Both the position numbers and the translations under genes were made by a program. This document shows positions 23,348 through 35,094 of a stretch of 64,000 nt of DNA, one piece after another. This DNA is from Eleusine coracana subsp. coracana (lineage: Eukaryota > Streptophyta > Magnoliopsida > Poales > Poaceae), in the NCBI GenBank assembly GCA_032690845.1, contig CM064426.1, positions 45,090,508-45,154,507 on the forward strand, written 5' to 3'. Position 1 is the first letter of the stretch. Each line of letters starts with the position of its first letter. The notes under the pieces were generated by a model. The model was not told where the DNA came from, made no database searches, and saw nothing but the letters and a program-made list of their open reading frames with translations.

Positions 23348-24648
23348 CTATGCAGCGATAACCTCATCATGAATGGTGGAATGAATACTGAGATTGTTGA
23401 TCACTAGGGCAGGCAATATATGTAGGCTGGGTTCTGTGGTATTCGCTTGAATGTTGCGGTCTATCACTAGATTATTGCAGTGTATCTTTCGACTCAGAGC
23501 GTCGGCGACCACATTAGCCTTTCCTGGGTGGTAATGAATCTCCAGATTATAGTCCTTAATTAATTCTAGCCATCGATGTTGTCTCATGTTCAGATCAGTC
23601 TGAGTAAATATGTACTTCAAGCTCTTGTGATATGTATAAATGTGCACTAAATTACCGAGCAAATAATGCCTCCAAATTTTTAGGGCAAGGACAACGGCAG
23701 CTAGTTCCAAATCATGGGTAGGATAGTGCTCTTCGTGCTTCCGCAGTTGTCAAGATGCATAGGCAATAACACGACCATCCTGCATAAGCACACATCCAAG
23801 TCCGGTTCCAGATGCATCACAATATATGTCAAACGGCATGGTGATGTCTGGTTGAGCCAATACTGGGGCTGTAGTCAACAAGGTTTTTAATTTCTGAAAA
23901 TCTTCTTCACAATTGTTGCTCCAATTGAACTTCCTATCCTTTTTCAGCAGCTCAGTGATGGGTTTGGTCAACTGAGAGAAATTAGAATGAACCTCCGATA
24001 GTATCCAGCTAGTCCGAGGAAACTACGAACATGGTGGACGGGTTTTGGTGGCTTCCAATCTAGCACATCTTGGACCTTGCTTGGGTCTACAGAGATACCT
24101 TTGGCTGAAACTATGTGGCCAAGGAAGGGCACACGGTCCAACCAAAATTCACACTTACTGAATTTCGCAAACAACTTGTGATCTCATAGATGCTGAAGAA
24201 CAATACAAAGATGTTCGACATGTTCTTCCTTGGACTTCGAATAGATAAGAATGTCATCAATGAAGACTACCACGAACTTGTCTAGCTCTAGCATGAAGAC
24301 TAAATTCATGAGATACATGAAATAGGCAGGCGCATTTGTCAATCCAAAGGACAACACTATATATTCGAATAATCCGTATCTAGTAGAGAATGCAGTCTTT
24401 GGAATATCTTCCGCTCTGATCTTGATCTGATGATAACCCAACCGAAGGTCAATTTTGGAAAAGACCTTGGCACCAACCAATTGATCAAAAAGAATATCAA
24501 TATGGGGCAGCGGGTATTTATTCTTGATGGTGACTTCGTTAAGAGGCCGGTAATCAACAACAAGACGCAGAGACTTGTCCTTCTTCTTCACAAAAATGGC
24601 AAGACAGCCCCAAGGTGAAGTACTTGGGTGAATAAATTCTTTTTCCAG
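23348..24648 (-). pseudogene. pol: Tekay reverse transcriptase and RNase H, broken
   Basis: RT runs from about 24620 (KKKDKSLRLVVDYRPLNEVT) through FSKIDLRLGYHQIKI to the catalytic FIDD at 24253-24264, then FLGHIVSAKGISVDP and HHVRSFLGLAGYYRRF near 24010. RNase H follows: IYCDASGTGLGCVLMQDG (first Asp), LELAAVVLALKIWRHYL (Glu), HPGKANVVADALSRK (last Asp) at 23850-23480. In-frame TGA stops occur at about 24181 and 23747, each where a CGA arginine codon is expected in the family, and frameshifts occur near 23975. The catalytic residues remain. Confidence 0.87.
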
Positions 24649-26406
24649 CTACTCATTCAACTGTTTCTTCAATCCAGCTAGCTCTTTTGGAGCCATTTTA
24701 TAGGGACGTCGGGATATTGGAGAAGTTCCTGGCTGGAGCTCAATCTTGAATTCTACTTTGCGATCAGGTGGAAGTTCAGAAATATCTTCTGAAAATACGT
24801 CAGGATACTCACAGACAATAGGGATGTTCTCAAGTGATGGTCCATCCAGATGATAGACAACCAGATCCCTCGAGGAGATGGTGCTAAGAGAAAGGGTGTC
24901 TGGATCATATAGGGGAGAGTTCAAATGGACCACACGGGGCTCTATATCCAACATGGCTCTATGCGTTTTCATCCACTCCATGCCAATAATTAGGTCAATC
25001 TCTTGGTTATGGAGCATGATAAAATCGGCGGGGTAGATTTTCTGATTGATTTCTAGTGGAGCTTTGCTTACTATTTCATTAGCTAGAGTTTGTCCAGCCG
25101 GGGAACGGACAGTAAAGCATTGATTTATAGTTGTGGTGTGGAGATTATGTTTTTGTACACAAGTTCTGCTAATAAAATTATGAGTAGCACCGGAATCAAA
25201 AAGAGTGAGAACAGGCTGGCGGTAGAGTGAGAGCATACCGGTCAGCACAGGATCACCGTGGGGAATATCGTTAGCGCTTGTGTAGTTCACTTGGGCACCA
25301 CGAGATGGTGCATTCATAGTCTTGTTCTGCGAAGGGCGCTGATTGTTGTTGTTGTTGTTGCGCCTAGGTGTTGTACATTCTCTAGCGAAGTGGCCGGTGC
25401 GATCGCAGTTGTAGCACGGGTAGTTACCTCCACGACTGACAGGTTGGGAAGCACGTGCATTCTGACTTCCCTACTGCTGGTTGGGTGCACGGTACTGAGT
25501 GTGTTGTTGTTGCTGCTGTGGTGCTCGGGACGGAAGGTACTACTACTGCTGTGGCCTCGGGCGCTAAAACTACTGCTGCGGGGATGTCTGGTACCGCTGT
25601 CCAGATGGTGAAGTATACACCAGGCGATGCTTTGCCTGTGGGGCAGCAGAGGCACTAGCAGGGGCCTTCCTCTTGCGCTCATCTTCCTCAACTTGGCGCA
25701 TGGCACACTCTTGGACAATAGCAGCATTGACCAGGTCGTTGAAGGTGCCGGTTGTCTGCCAGGTTAGACGCTCCTTTAGTGCGGCATTCATGCCACGCAG
25801 GAAAGCATACCCCTTCTTCTCCTCAGTGTTGACATACTTAGTGGCATACTGAGCGAGATGGTTGAAAGCCTCAGAATACTAGAGGACATTCCTCCATCCT
25901 TGTTTCAGGTCCATGAACTCCTGAAACTTTCTCTGCACAAGACCGGCTGGTATGAAATGAGCTCGAAAGGCAGTTCGAAACTCATTCCACTCGACATGGG
26001 TTCCAACGGGTAGTGAAGCGACGTGGTTCGCCCACCAGGCACCAGCAGGGCCCTGGAGTTGCTGGGTGGCGAATTGCACTTTCTGGTGCTCAGTGCAGTC
26101 AAGCAGACCAAACTTTGACTCGGTCTGACGCAGCCAGTGGTCGGCGTCCAGGGGCTCTCTGGCACGCTCGAAGGTCGGCGGGTGCGTACCCAGAAAGTCT
26201 GAGTAAGTGCACTGTCAGGGCTGGTTGTTGTTGCGGTTGCCCCCATGTCCGGCTAGATAGGACGTGATATCAACTAACCAGCAGAGCAACTCGGAGTCGT
26301 TCTGCTGTCGGCTGAGTGCTACAGCCAGAACATCTGCTAGCGAAGGCTGAGCATTAGCTCCCTGCTGAGAGCTCTCTGGATCATCCTGATTTCGAGTTCG
26401 TACCAT
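24649..26406 (-). pseudogene. gag: Tekay gag and aspartic protease, broken
   Basis: The ATG at 26406 opens MVRTRNQDDPESSQQGANAQ, a Tekay-type gag start, and stops at 26215. The capsid domain continues in shifted frames (WWANHVASLPVGTHVEW, AHFIPAGLVQRKFQEF at 26000-25900; MNAALKERLTWQTTGTFNDL at 25791). A Gln/Pro-rich part has several stops (25570-25450), and the zinc knuckle CYNCDRTGHFAREC is at about 25380-25425. 25317-24649 is an open 222-codon protease frame with the LFDSGATHNFIS active site near 25190, ending at a TAG (24649-24651) before RT. These are particle structural and maturation proteins. Confidence 0.85.
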
Positions 26407-26620
26407 GCTGCAAATTCATTCTTCCAAGTGTTCCATAAGATATAGGTGTAAAAACTTGCATGGGTGCTCTAAGGGTTAAGAAATGACAGCCATTTTCACA
26501 AAGCAAAGTTGGGTACATGGTTATTAAAAAGGATAATCATCACACTAACTCATCCATACGTGCCTCGACACCTAACTATGGTATTGTGTACGCATTATGG
26601 CTCATACACGACCAACTCAT

Positions 26621-27484
26621 CTACTCCTGGTCTATGACTATCGGCTCGTCGGGTTCTAGCGGTCCCAACGGTTCTTCTGGCGTTCCCGGGTCCATCAGCT
26701 CTACACCAACATTTTTGGCTTGCTCCATCTCTTCATCCACTTGTTTTCCATACTCTATAGGGATCTCATCCCAATTATCTATGATGGGAAGATGGGTAGC
26801 CTTGAAGGCGTCAAATTCGACTTGCAGCTCCTGCAGTTCAGACTCCATGATGTCAGCATCTCGAATAGCTTGGTCACGCTCTTCGATGATCATATCCATC
26901 TCTTCATTCTTCGCTTCTACTTGCTGGTTTAATTCTGCAATTTCCAGAATCTTGGCTTGCTTTTCAGCTTCGGAAAACTGAAGGGCGGCCCAAAACATGT
27001 CCAGTTGATGGTACAAGTTCTTGCATATGCCAAATAGAGAGAGTCCATAATACTCTGCCACATGTAGCGTTGGGCGATACAGTGGGTGGTTTGGATCGAA
27101 GACAAAATCTAGACGCCAGTTTCACTCAGGATCTTCCATATTATCAATGGGTATCATGGTTACCGGTGTTCCAGTGACCTCATGCTTGTGGAGTTCGCAA
27201 AACAGAGTGAGGCCTTTGAGGGCAGCAACACTCCAAGTAGTGAGTAGGTCCACGCCAGTGACACTAATAGCCCATGCCGGTAAGAAGGAATAGTTGGTGG
27301 GAACTGTGACATGGACTACACAGGAAGTGATTTCATCCTCCTCAATGGTCTTTCCAATGTAGGTGGGAGGGATATCATATCCATAACCCTGGAAGACACT
27401 CCAAAAGAGTTGAGTCATCCCAGGGATCTCCAAACCATCGGTGATTTCCCAACCCGGTGGAGCTTGGAAATTGTTTTCAGCCAT
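26621..27484 (-). pseudogene. Extra ORF upstream of gag in the Tekay element (orf0-like)
   Basis: The ATG at 27484 opens a frame of about 287 codons ending at 26621, interrupted by only one TGA (27122-27124) with the same frame open on both sides. N-terminal half: MAENNFQAPPGWEITDGLEI and aromatic-rich sequence. C-terminal half: a strong acidic coiled coil (about residues 150-230, EIAELNQQVEAKNEEMD and so on) with an acidic Pro-rich tail. No retroviral enzyme motif is visible. It lies between the primer site and gag. From memory, extra ORFs at this position (orf0) were described in related rice gypsy elements such as RIRE3 and RIRE8; function is unknown. The sequence just before the ATG, TTTCGCCCTTGTAG, resembles a 3' splice site. 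Confidence 0.65.
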
Positions 27485-28571
27485 CTACAAGGGCGAAATC
27501 TGAATGAGTCAGAATCTTCCTTAAGTGAAGTGCATTTCGTGTTTAACCTCATAAAATACAGAAACAAATTTTTAGTTTCCATTTTCCAGCCTCAAGGGGT
27601 ATTAATACGAAGATGGATTTTTTTAACAGGTTCGGTCTTGACTCTGCGGCAGTTGGAAATAAAGTATTGTGCCCGGAAAACAAAATCTACAGAACTGGTT
27701 CTTGGTACCACGTTACAGTACACTTTCATAGCTTTTCAGATGGTGTTTGTATTCCCAAAAATTCCAAGTAGAACTGGACTTATGATCTTTGCAAGTTCAG
27801 GGATGTGTTGAAAACAGAGAGTTGATAGATTGTTGCTAACTTAATAATTCAAACGTGTATTTTGAATATTTGTGCTTATTAAACTTGTAAACTTTTATTT
27901 CAGAGGTGGGTAAGTAAGGAGAGAACAAAATTTTAGTTAAATTATAAGGAATGCAATGATGCAAAATTCAATTTATTTACCTAGTGTTCCTCACAACACA
28001 CACCTATATTGCCGGTACATAGCGGCACGAAAATTGGTGACGACCCGCACTCATCATGTAATCACTAAGTGTTGTACTAATGGTGTTAGTGTACCTGCAG
28101 AAAAACTTATTATAGAAACATTACATTAAATTGAAAGAAACTACGAAAATAAGGGTAACTCTACAACGGTTCATGGAATGAACCGCCTTGCGAAACCACG
28201 GTTCTCGCAAGCGAACCAATGCTCATAACCTATTCTGATGAGCATTTACTAATAAAAAGTTGGCACGGTTTATGGAAGAAACCGTCTCGCAAAACCATAG
28301 CCCTCGCGAGTGAACTCTACGCTCCAACACTTGTCAAGGAGCCAAAAATGAAAAATGTCGGCAACGATTCATGGAAGGAATCATCTCGCAAAGCCACAGT
28401 CCTTGCGAGCGAACTTTAATTGCCAAAAGATGAACCAACTAAAAGCCAACTCAAGCATAACCCGTTAGCATTGTCACCAACCCTAATAACTACTAGGGGC
28501 AGTACTAACATATCCTCAAACGTAACATTGTAGTTTTTTTAAATACGTTTTAATTGTTGTATTATCATGGA
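27485..28571 (-). promoter_or_regulatory. Tekay untranslated leader with three repeated double hairpins
   Basis: About 1.1 kb without a gene between primer site and extra ORF. It contains three units at 28168-28211, 28267-28310 and 28366-28409, spaced 99 bp apart, each able to form two hairpins (see findings). The rest (27500-28000) is AT-rich with no feature I can name. Confidence 0.6.
28158..28411 (-). repeat. Three 99-bp-spaced hairpin repeats in the Tekay leader
   Basis: Plus-strand arms, hairpin a: GGTTCAT/ATGAACC, GGTTT/AAACC, GATTC/GAATC. Hairpin b: CTTGCGA (28187-28193)/TCGCAAG (28205-28211), CTCGC (28286-28290)/GCGAG (28306-28310), CTCGCAA (28385-28391)/TTGCGAG (28403-28409). Sequence between units is not obviously repeated. 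Arms change together between units. Confidence 0.75.
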
Positions 28572-28590
28572 CCACGGCTCTGATACTAGC
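28572..28590 (-). promoter_or_regulatory. Tekay primer binding site
   Basis: Minus strand GCTAGTATCAGAGCCGTGG follows the 5' LTR end. The core TATCAGAGC matches the initiator-Met primer site TGGTATCAGAGC, with the leading TGG altered. Confidence 0.85.
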
Positions 28591-31500
28591 TGCGGTGCCC
28601 CTTCCCGGAGGATCGAGGCCCCGAAGATGCTGATAACGCAGACACTTGATAATACAATAATGATCCAAATTTAAGTTTAATTATTACATCAAAGTGCAGC
28701 GGAATTACAAGTTCATAAAGTTTTGAAAACAGCGGAAGCGAAATAACGATAAAATCTACAAGCTCGACGATACAACATGGTGATGATTCATGCCCGTGGA
28801 ATCAACACCCTAGCAGCACTCACAATCACTGCGGTGGCAAATCAGACTCCCAATGGGCAGTCCAACCTTCAGGGACTTGCATGTCCCAAGGCAACACATC
28901 TACAGGCAATTCTATTTCTTCAGTACCTGAAAACCACATAAGCATAAAGCCTGAGTACTAATTACTCCGCAAGACTTACCCGTCAAAAACCTAGACATGC
29001 AATGGCTCTAATAGGTGGCTTGTTTAAAAAGAACTCGCACTAAGCAACCTACTAGTTGTATCAAATTTTATTTTCAGATTAAATGGGTTGTGCTGAAATA
29101 TAACTTTAGTTGCAACGATAATAAAATAATACATAAAATAAGTGCAATAGTAGAATAATAAAATATACCAGTAATAACCAATACAAATCCATATCCATGA
29201 TATCAAGTCCAACTACGTGATTGGCGCGGTGAACAATGGTACTCATTACTGCAAGGGACAGCAATTGCAATTGATTTACACCAGCTGGAAAACCCCGAAT
29301 AACACGACACATACGCACCAATTAAGATCGTATATGGCAACCTTTCACAAGAAAAACCTCCCACATCCAGACCCGGGTGTGGTGACGTTGAGTGGGCATG
29401 CCGTCTTGCCAACAGTACTTCGTGGTATGGACCGCCCACTCCCGCAGCCGAGGGGTCCTAAGACCAACGCACCTTAACCGTCCTTGATATGAGTGATCTT
29501 TAATGCTACATCAGTTTACTAGTGCCCATGAAACTAGCATGCATTCGGTACTGTTCAAAACTTGATCAAGGGGCCGACCATGGACGGGTCCTAGGGTGGG
29601 CAAGACAGGGCTACCGCAGCCAACACCCATGTGTTGCTGCAAACCTACACATGAAAATTCCCTATCCGGCCAAACATCAAAATAAACTTCTTTTACATAA
29701 GTTCCATTTTAGTGACCAAGTTTATTCCATAGTAATCATGATACTACCGAGACTTATCAATTACTAAGCATAACATCTTAGTACCGAACCTACCAAGTTT
29801 CTAATAAAATCAACATAGGTCATTTGGGGGTAACATGCAAGTTGGGTTCCAATCAACTCCTATGACCTAATGCAACAATTCAAGCATAGACACTAGTAGT
29901 GAATTAAAATAGCAAAGCTTTATAAAGAGGCTAATGCAAACCGGGGCTTGCCTGGATCCACGCAAGTGTTAGCTACTATAGTCTCTTGGTCCTCAGGCTC
30001 TTGGTCCTGCTGGACGTCGGGCTCCTGCTCCTGAGTATCGTTACCTATTGATGAGCAAGGGTTAACGGTAGTGTTGAAATACCGTTACATGCATTGACAT
30101 GATGAATGCAACAAATGATGGATGCATATTGCATTAGTGTTTTGATGTTAACAACCGTATTAACAAGTTCTCGAAGCCATATGCTTGAAAGAAACAATTT
30201 AGGTTTTCATTATTTCAAGTGTGTGGATCATTTTAATTAGGATTGTTATAGCTTGAGAACAATTAAACAATTTAAAACAGTAACAAGATGATTCTGGACT
30301 TGAGTGATTTATCATGAACAGAGACATGTATGAAGTGCATTTTTACCAAGTTATAGCCTCTGGACAGTATTATTTTATTTACTAGCATTTATCCAAGTTA
30401 AAGCATTACTTAATTAATAGAATATTAAATATTGCAGATTTGACTTAGCCAAAAATCAGGGCGATGTATTAACATGGAACAACAGTGCATGCAAAAGATC
30501 AGAATTAAATTCCATACCTAGAATTATTAAGGATTTATTTGGTGTTTGGACAAGTTATTTAATTAACTAAATTATATTAACAGGGGTAGCTGGTTATTAT
30601 TTTACTAAAATAGAGCACAATATTATGAAACTAACAAAATTGATTTGAGGTCATTTGGACTTAAAATGAATTTACTATGCATTTTTTGAAGTTCCATCAG
30701 TTTTCTGGTATTTCCTAGGTTTAAAGATTGACACATCAGCGCCATGTGGTAGCCACATCGGCGCCAACTAGACGCCAGCTCAGGTGCCAGTCAGCTTCGT
30801 TGAGCGCGGCGGCGTGCGGCCGGGGCCTGCCGGAGGGCTCGCCGCAGGCGACTCTAGGCGGCGGAAGCTCACCGCGGGAGGGGGAAAATGATGTGCGCGA
30901 CGAGGCGAGGAGACTAGGGGGGTTCGCGAAGTCAGAAGCTTACCGGAGATGGGTCGGTGATGAGCGGCGGCGGAGAGAGGAGGTCCGACGACGTCGCGGG
31001 GTGGACTCGGGGCTGCAAACCGACTGCGGCTGGCTCCTACAGCATCACGGGGGCACGGCGGGGATCGGCATCAAGTCGACGAACGTCGGGGAAGGCCAGA
31101 AGGTAGGCCTCACCGTGGAGGCGGCTCGGACACGGCGGCGCAGAAGGGGTCGGTAGGGGAAAAGTTCAATGCCGGTGTTCTTGATCCCGAAATCGAAGAA
31201 GGGAAGGGTCAGGAGTGATCGTAAGAAGCTTGCGCATCAATGAGAAGAAGAAAGGGAGACGGGGTTCACCAGGGTTGCCGGAATTCAGGAGCGCGTCGTC
31301 GGTGGCCGTCGGGGAACAGGGTTCAGAGATTCTTCAAATTGGTCGAGCTTTACCAGAAGGTTGTGCGAGCCATGGGGTAGAAGTGCAGCGGGAAAGCAGG
31401 CGCGTGTGTTGGTGATCTTGGTTTGGCTCGAGAGTGAGGGAGTGGCCGGGAATCGAGCTCGAGCTCGTGCTTGGCAATGGAGGCAAGATGAGTGGGAGGA

Positions 31501-32614
31501 AAAGGGCGAACAGGGGGGTTATTTATAGGCCCATAAGTTCGAGTTCTCAGTCGGACATTGAAGGCAGGTGCGCGCGTAGCTTTGAGCAACGCCGGGTCTC
31601 GGGGAGCTGTTGGCGCGGGGGAGAAAGCAGCGCGGCGCGGTAGTAGGGGCAGAGCGCGGCAGGGGAAAGTAACTCGCAATTTTGGCCGGTAGCAACGTGC
31701 GGCGAGGGAGGAGGGGTGAGGCGAAATGACGGGATGATCATGCGCAGGCTTTGGCGATGCTGGACCACATGGAGCGATCGGGAGCCGGGAAACGAGGAGT
31801 TGCTGGTCGTCGGAAATCGAGGACGCGGTGGCAGGCCTAGCGGCATCAGGCAGGGGCGAAAGAGACCGAGGCTCTCGGTGGCTAGCGGCGAGCGGGTAAC
31901 CGAGCAGGCGAGTGATGCTACGGAGCGGGCATGAGGGGCTGGCCTTCGATCGGAAATGCGGGACCGGTCAGGCGGGGAGAATCGAGGTGGTAGAGGAGTC
32001 GACTTCGTGCAGGGCAAAGGTAACTCGCCTCGGCGGCAGCTAGCGGTTGGGCGGCAGCGATGACGCAACGGCAGTGAGAGGGAATCGCGCGGGCGCGCGC
32101 GCGGGAGAGGCGACGGGAGGAAGAAGACAGGAATTTTTGTAGAAAGGACCCCAAGGTTTCAAAAAGATTGCAAAGAGGTCCCTGGTTTTGTTTTAATTGA
32201 TTTAATTTACTTCCTTAATTCCAATTAAACTGAAATTTGAACTGTGGGTTAATTAAGATATGAGCAATTTACTTGTGAAGTATTTTTGGTCAGACAAGAA
32301 ATAATTTAATTGGAATTATTAATTAAAGTTAAATCAATTCTAGGGTTAAACCATTTAATTAATTGACTTCTTAATAAAATAAAATTCTAGTTTTTGGCCC
32401 AAAATTCTATTTTATTATTTTCATAATTCTAATGTAATTATTTGGCCCATGTTTTATAGAAATTTAATTTTCTTTAAATTTTTGCTTGCGGGGTTTTAAT
32501 TTAACTTGGAGAATTCCAATTTTTATCTTGTCCTTATTATTTCATGCTCAAACTTGAGTCCAAATTTTTTGGCAATTTTGTGCTAAGCAAGAAATGAGAC
32601 ACCTCGGTGTCACA
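28591..32614 (-). mobile_element. Tekay 5' LTR
   Basis: 4024 bp, aligned end to end with 17847-21869. The TATA box (plus-strand TATTTATA) is at 31520-31527. The same CpG-rich block lies at about 30780-32110. A candidate splice donor GTAAGT (minus; plus-strand ACTTAC 28974-28979) lies in U5. Confidence 0.92.
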
Positions 32615-32619
32615 GAACA

Positions 32620-32713
32620 TGTTGTTCTGTAGCCGGATTGATTTGTGTATCGCCTCCGACCAAATCAACGTATCCAGAACCTTTCGGAAGATCGGGAACC
32701 CTTGTCCACATCA
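32620..32713 (+). mobile_element. CRM 3' LTR, right part
   Basis: 94 bp completing the LTR interrupted at 17846. It ends CCACATCA and is followed by the TACTA duplication (32714-32718). Confidence 0.85.
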
Positions 32714-32718
32714 TACTA

Positions 32719-33313
32719 CATCAACCTTGACAATGTGCACATGGGGGATGATCATGGACATTGGAGGTATCATGGTCCTCACTACCCCATTAGGAGGAGA
32801 TTGCTAGATGGGATTGCAAGAATCCCTATCTATGAGGATGGTCTTGTTGCTCGACACGATGAGGTTAGTGCTAGTCAATCATGTAATGCTTTAGATACTA
32901 ACACCTCTTCCTCTAGTGCTTGTCTTATGGCTACTACTAGGGTCAACTACAAGAGTGGAGGCACTCATTGGATTCTTGATAGTGGGTGCACTCAATATAT
33001 GACCGGGAAGCCAACCATGTTCACCACAATTGATGAAGACAAAGGTAGTGACAAGGTTACTTCTGGGGATAACTCAAAGGGGAGAGTTAGAGGCTTGGGC
33101 AAGGTGGCCATCACAAATGACCTCCTTCTCTCCAAGGTCTTTCTTGTGGAAACTCTCAACTTCAACCTTCTGTCTATTGGTCAACTATATGACATGGGTT
33201 TCAAGTGCACATTTGATGAGGATGGTGCAAAGATTGAGAATGCCAAGAGAGGGCTAGTATTTCATAGAGTAAGGCATGGGAACCTGTATGTCACGGACTT
33301 CAAGTCAAGCAAC
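32719..33313 (+). pseudogene. pol: Copia A protease segment
   Basis: The copia A frame resumes here exactly where it left off at 10186. It contains the copia protease motif HWILDSGCTQYMTG near 32960 and, further on, the conserved VFLVETLNFNLLSIGQL block (33140-33185). It is interrupted at 33313 by the LARD-like element, with the frame continuing at 40004. The Asp-Ser-Gly active site is intact. In copia elements protease precedes the integrase, which fits the order seen. Confidence 0.85.
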
Positions 33314-34897
33314 TGTTGGTGGCCCTTAAAACCCAATAACGGCCACCAACCTGTTAGGAAATGCAAGGTAAAGACCAAAGTTTCATGAATATTTGTTTAA
33401 ACTAATAAAGTTCCATGTGTTTTGGTGATATATGTGTCTGCATGTTCAAAAGGGCCAAAATTAAGTAAAAACATGAAGAAACGCCCCGTCAGCCGACCCT
33501 ACCGTAAAACAGCCGGCCGAAAGGGTTGTATGAGGCTGAAATCAGGGCCTGGGTAGGGCCATGACAGCTGAAATCAGAACTTAGCCGACAGGGTCATATC
33601 ACGCTGAAATCAGCCACCTGGCTGGTTAAAACAGAGTCTCATCAGGCTGAACCATCCGACCCAGCCGACCCTTCAAAACACTCCACCATGAGGCCGTTTT
33701 CCATCCCCGGACTAAGGAGGGTAAAAAGTGGAGAAGTAAAGGAAGCATCCACGTGGCACAACTTGGACAAGTGAAGACATGACCCGGAGGGGGTCGGCAC
33801 CAAAAATGGGCCGCCGCCCGGCCTACCCCGCCGCCCGGCCTGGGACTTTTCCTCCCGGGGTGTCCAGCCTATTTGGACCATCATGCCAACCGACGCCAAG
33901 TGGATAAGGCGGTTGAAAACCGACCCAACAACCGTCATCCGGACCAAATCTGAGCCATCCGAGGGAAGGCGGTCGGAAACCGACTCAATTGTGTGGCCCC
34001 AGCCTAGGTTGCCGCCCGGCATGCCCGGCCGCCCGACAGTGGAACTTTTGCCCACCGACTCTCCCTCACGTACAAGTACCCGCCAAGTCTTCGCCACCTA
34101 TAAATAGAGGGGTAATTCAGCAGAAGTGAGGAGAATAGAGAAGAAATAAGCATTAGTCCCAAGTTTTATCCAAGTAGAAGAGTAGAGGTGTAGGAGGAGG
34201 AGTTCAGAATGCTGGCTCCTTCAACTTGTGCCACGGGGATTGAAGCTCCTGCATGAGTAATCTCCCTTATCTTCGGGGCCGGGTAACATGTAGTAGAATT
34301 CTTGCCCAAGTAATAATGTGAGTATTTCTATCCTTTTATTCTACGGGATCCTCGTGCATAACTTTTTATTGCTCCGTAGCATTATCTTGTTATGCTTACC
34401 AATTCTAGAACTGGTAGGAAAGTCTATGTTTAGATGTGGTGTTTAGACTTAGCTTTCCTAGGATTGCATTGGTCCCCACGGGCTGTGTGGTAGGCGGCAG
34501 GTGGCGACAGCCCAGTCCGTCCAATATTGAATTCCACCACGTCCGGAAAGTCTCAAGCAGGGTTGTCTAGCGTTAACGTGCCCACTAGTATATGAGGTTA
34601 GTTACCGACCCTTACCTGTGGATCGTTATCGTGCCCCAAAGCAGATATGTGGAAATAGAATTCTCACTAAGTTACTTGGAGAAGGTTCACTACATTAGAT
34701 TGCCTGGCCCGGGGACTTCTTCTCCCTATAAAGTACACATTATTCTGCCCCCCTTCATCACTAGGACTTGATAGAATAGGAGTGACACTTTACTCGTTCC
34801 CTGTGGAAATCGATACTCTGGAATACTCCCGGGTGAAAGCTACGTCGACATCTATACGCTTGCAGATATTCCCTGTTAGGCTTAAGAACCGCCAACA
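33314..34897 (+). mobile_element. LARD 5' LTR
   Basis: TATA box TATAAATA at 34099-34106. Upstream, in U3, a cluster of GCCGCCCGGC-type motifs lies at 33805-33840 and 34009-34040. It carries a 64-bp segment (between ATTCTA at 34338 and ATTCTA at 34402) that the other LTR lacks. Confidence 0.85.
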
Positions 34898-34904
34898 AGC
34901 TTTC

Positions 34905-34922
34905 TGGCGCCATTGCCAGGGA
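34905..34922 (+). promoter_or_regulatory. LARD primer binding site (tRNA-Asp type)
   Basis: TGGCGCCATTGCCAGGGA, 7 bp after the LTR, matches the Athila/Tat primer site TGGCGCCGTTGCCGGGGA with two mismatches. Confidence 0.85.
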
Positions 34923-35094
34923 ATGGTAGCAGTGCCATTCTAAACTCCGTCTCATCAATTAGTTTTTCTTTGTTTTTCACCCTACCACTAAATTAGGTTG
35001 TTTTTAGTTTCATATTTAAGCATTAAATTAGGCTATAAAAGAAAATAATTTAAAGTTAAAATTTTGAAAAAAAAATTTATTGGTGATGGCTCGG

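Larger units (their letters stand above)
17847..32614 (-). mobile_element. Tekay-clade chromovirus (Ty3/gypsy) inserted in the CRM 3' LTR
   Basis: 14,768 bp with LTRs of 4023 bp (17847-21869) and 4024 bp (28591-32614), target duplication GAACG (17842-17846) / GAACA (32615-32619), a primer site and a polypurine tract. Gene order on the minus strand: extra ORF, gag, protease, RT, RNase H, integrase, chromodomain. Very long LTRs and a chromodomain fit the Del/Tekay clade. By eye the LTRs are about 95-97% identical, implying a fairly recent insertion, on the order of one to two million years at commonly used grass rates (inference). Confidence 0.88.
10187..32713 (+). mobile_element. CRM-clade chromovirus (Ty3/gypsy), complete but interrupted
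   Basis: Own sequence: 10187-17846 and 32620-32713, about 7.75 kb. Both LTRs are 922 bp, with ends TGATG...CATCA. The flanking 5-bp duplication is TACTA (10182-10186 and 32714-32718). Primer site and polypurine tract are present. LTR size, the LTR start TGATGAGGACATCACTCC and a pol frame running into the 3' LTR all fit the centromere-enriched CRM/CRR group of grasses. A Tekay element occupies 17847-32614 inside the 3' LTR. Confidence 0.8.
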
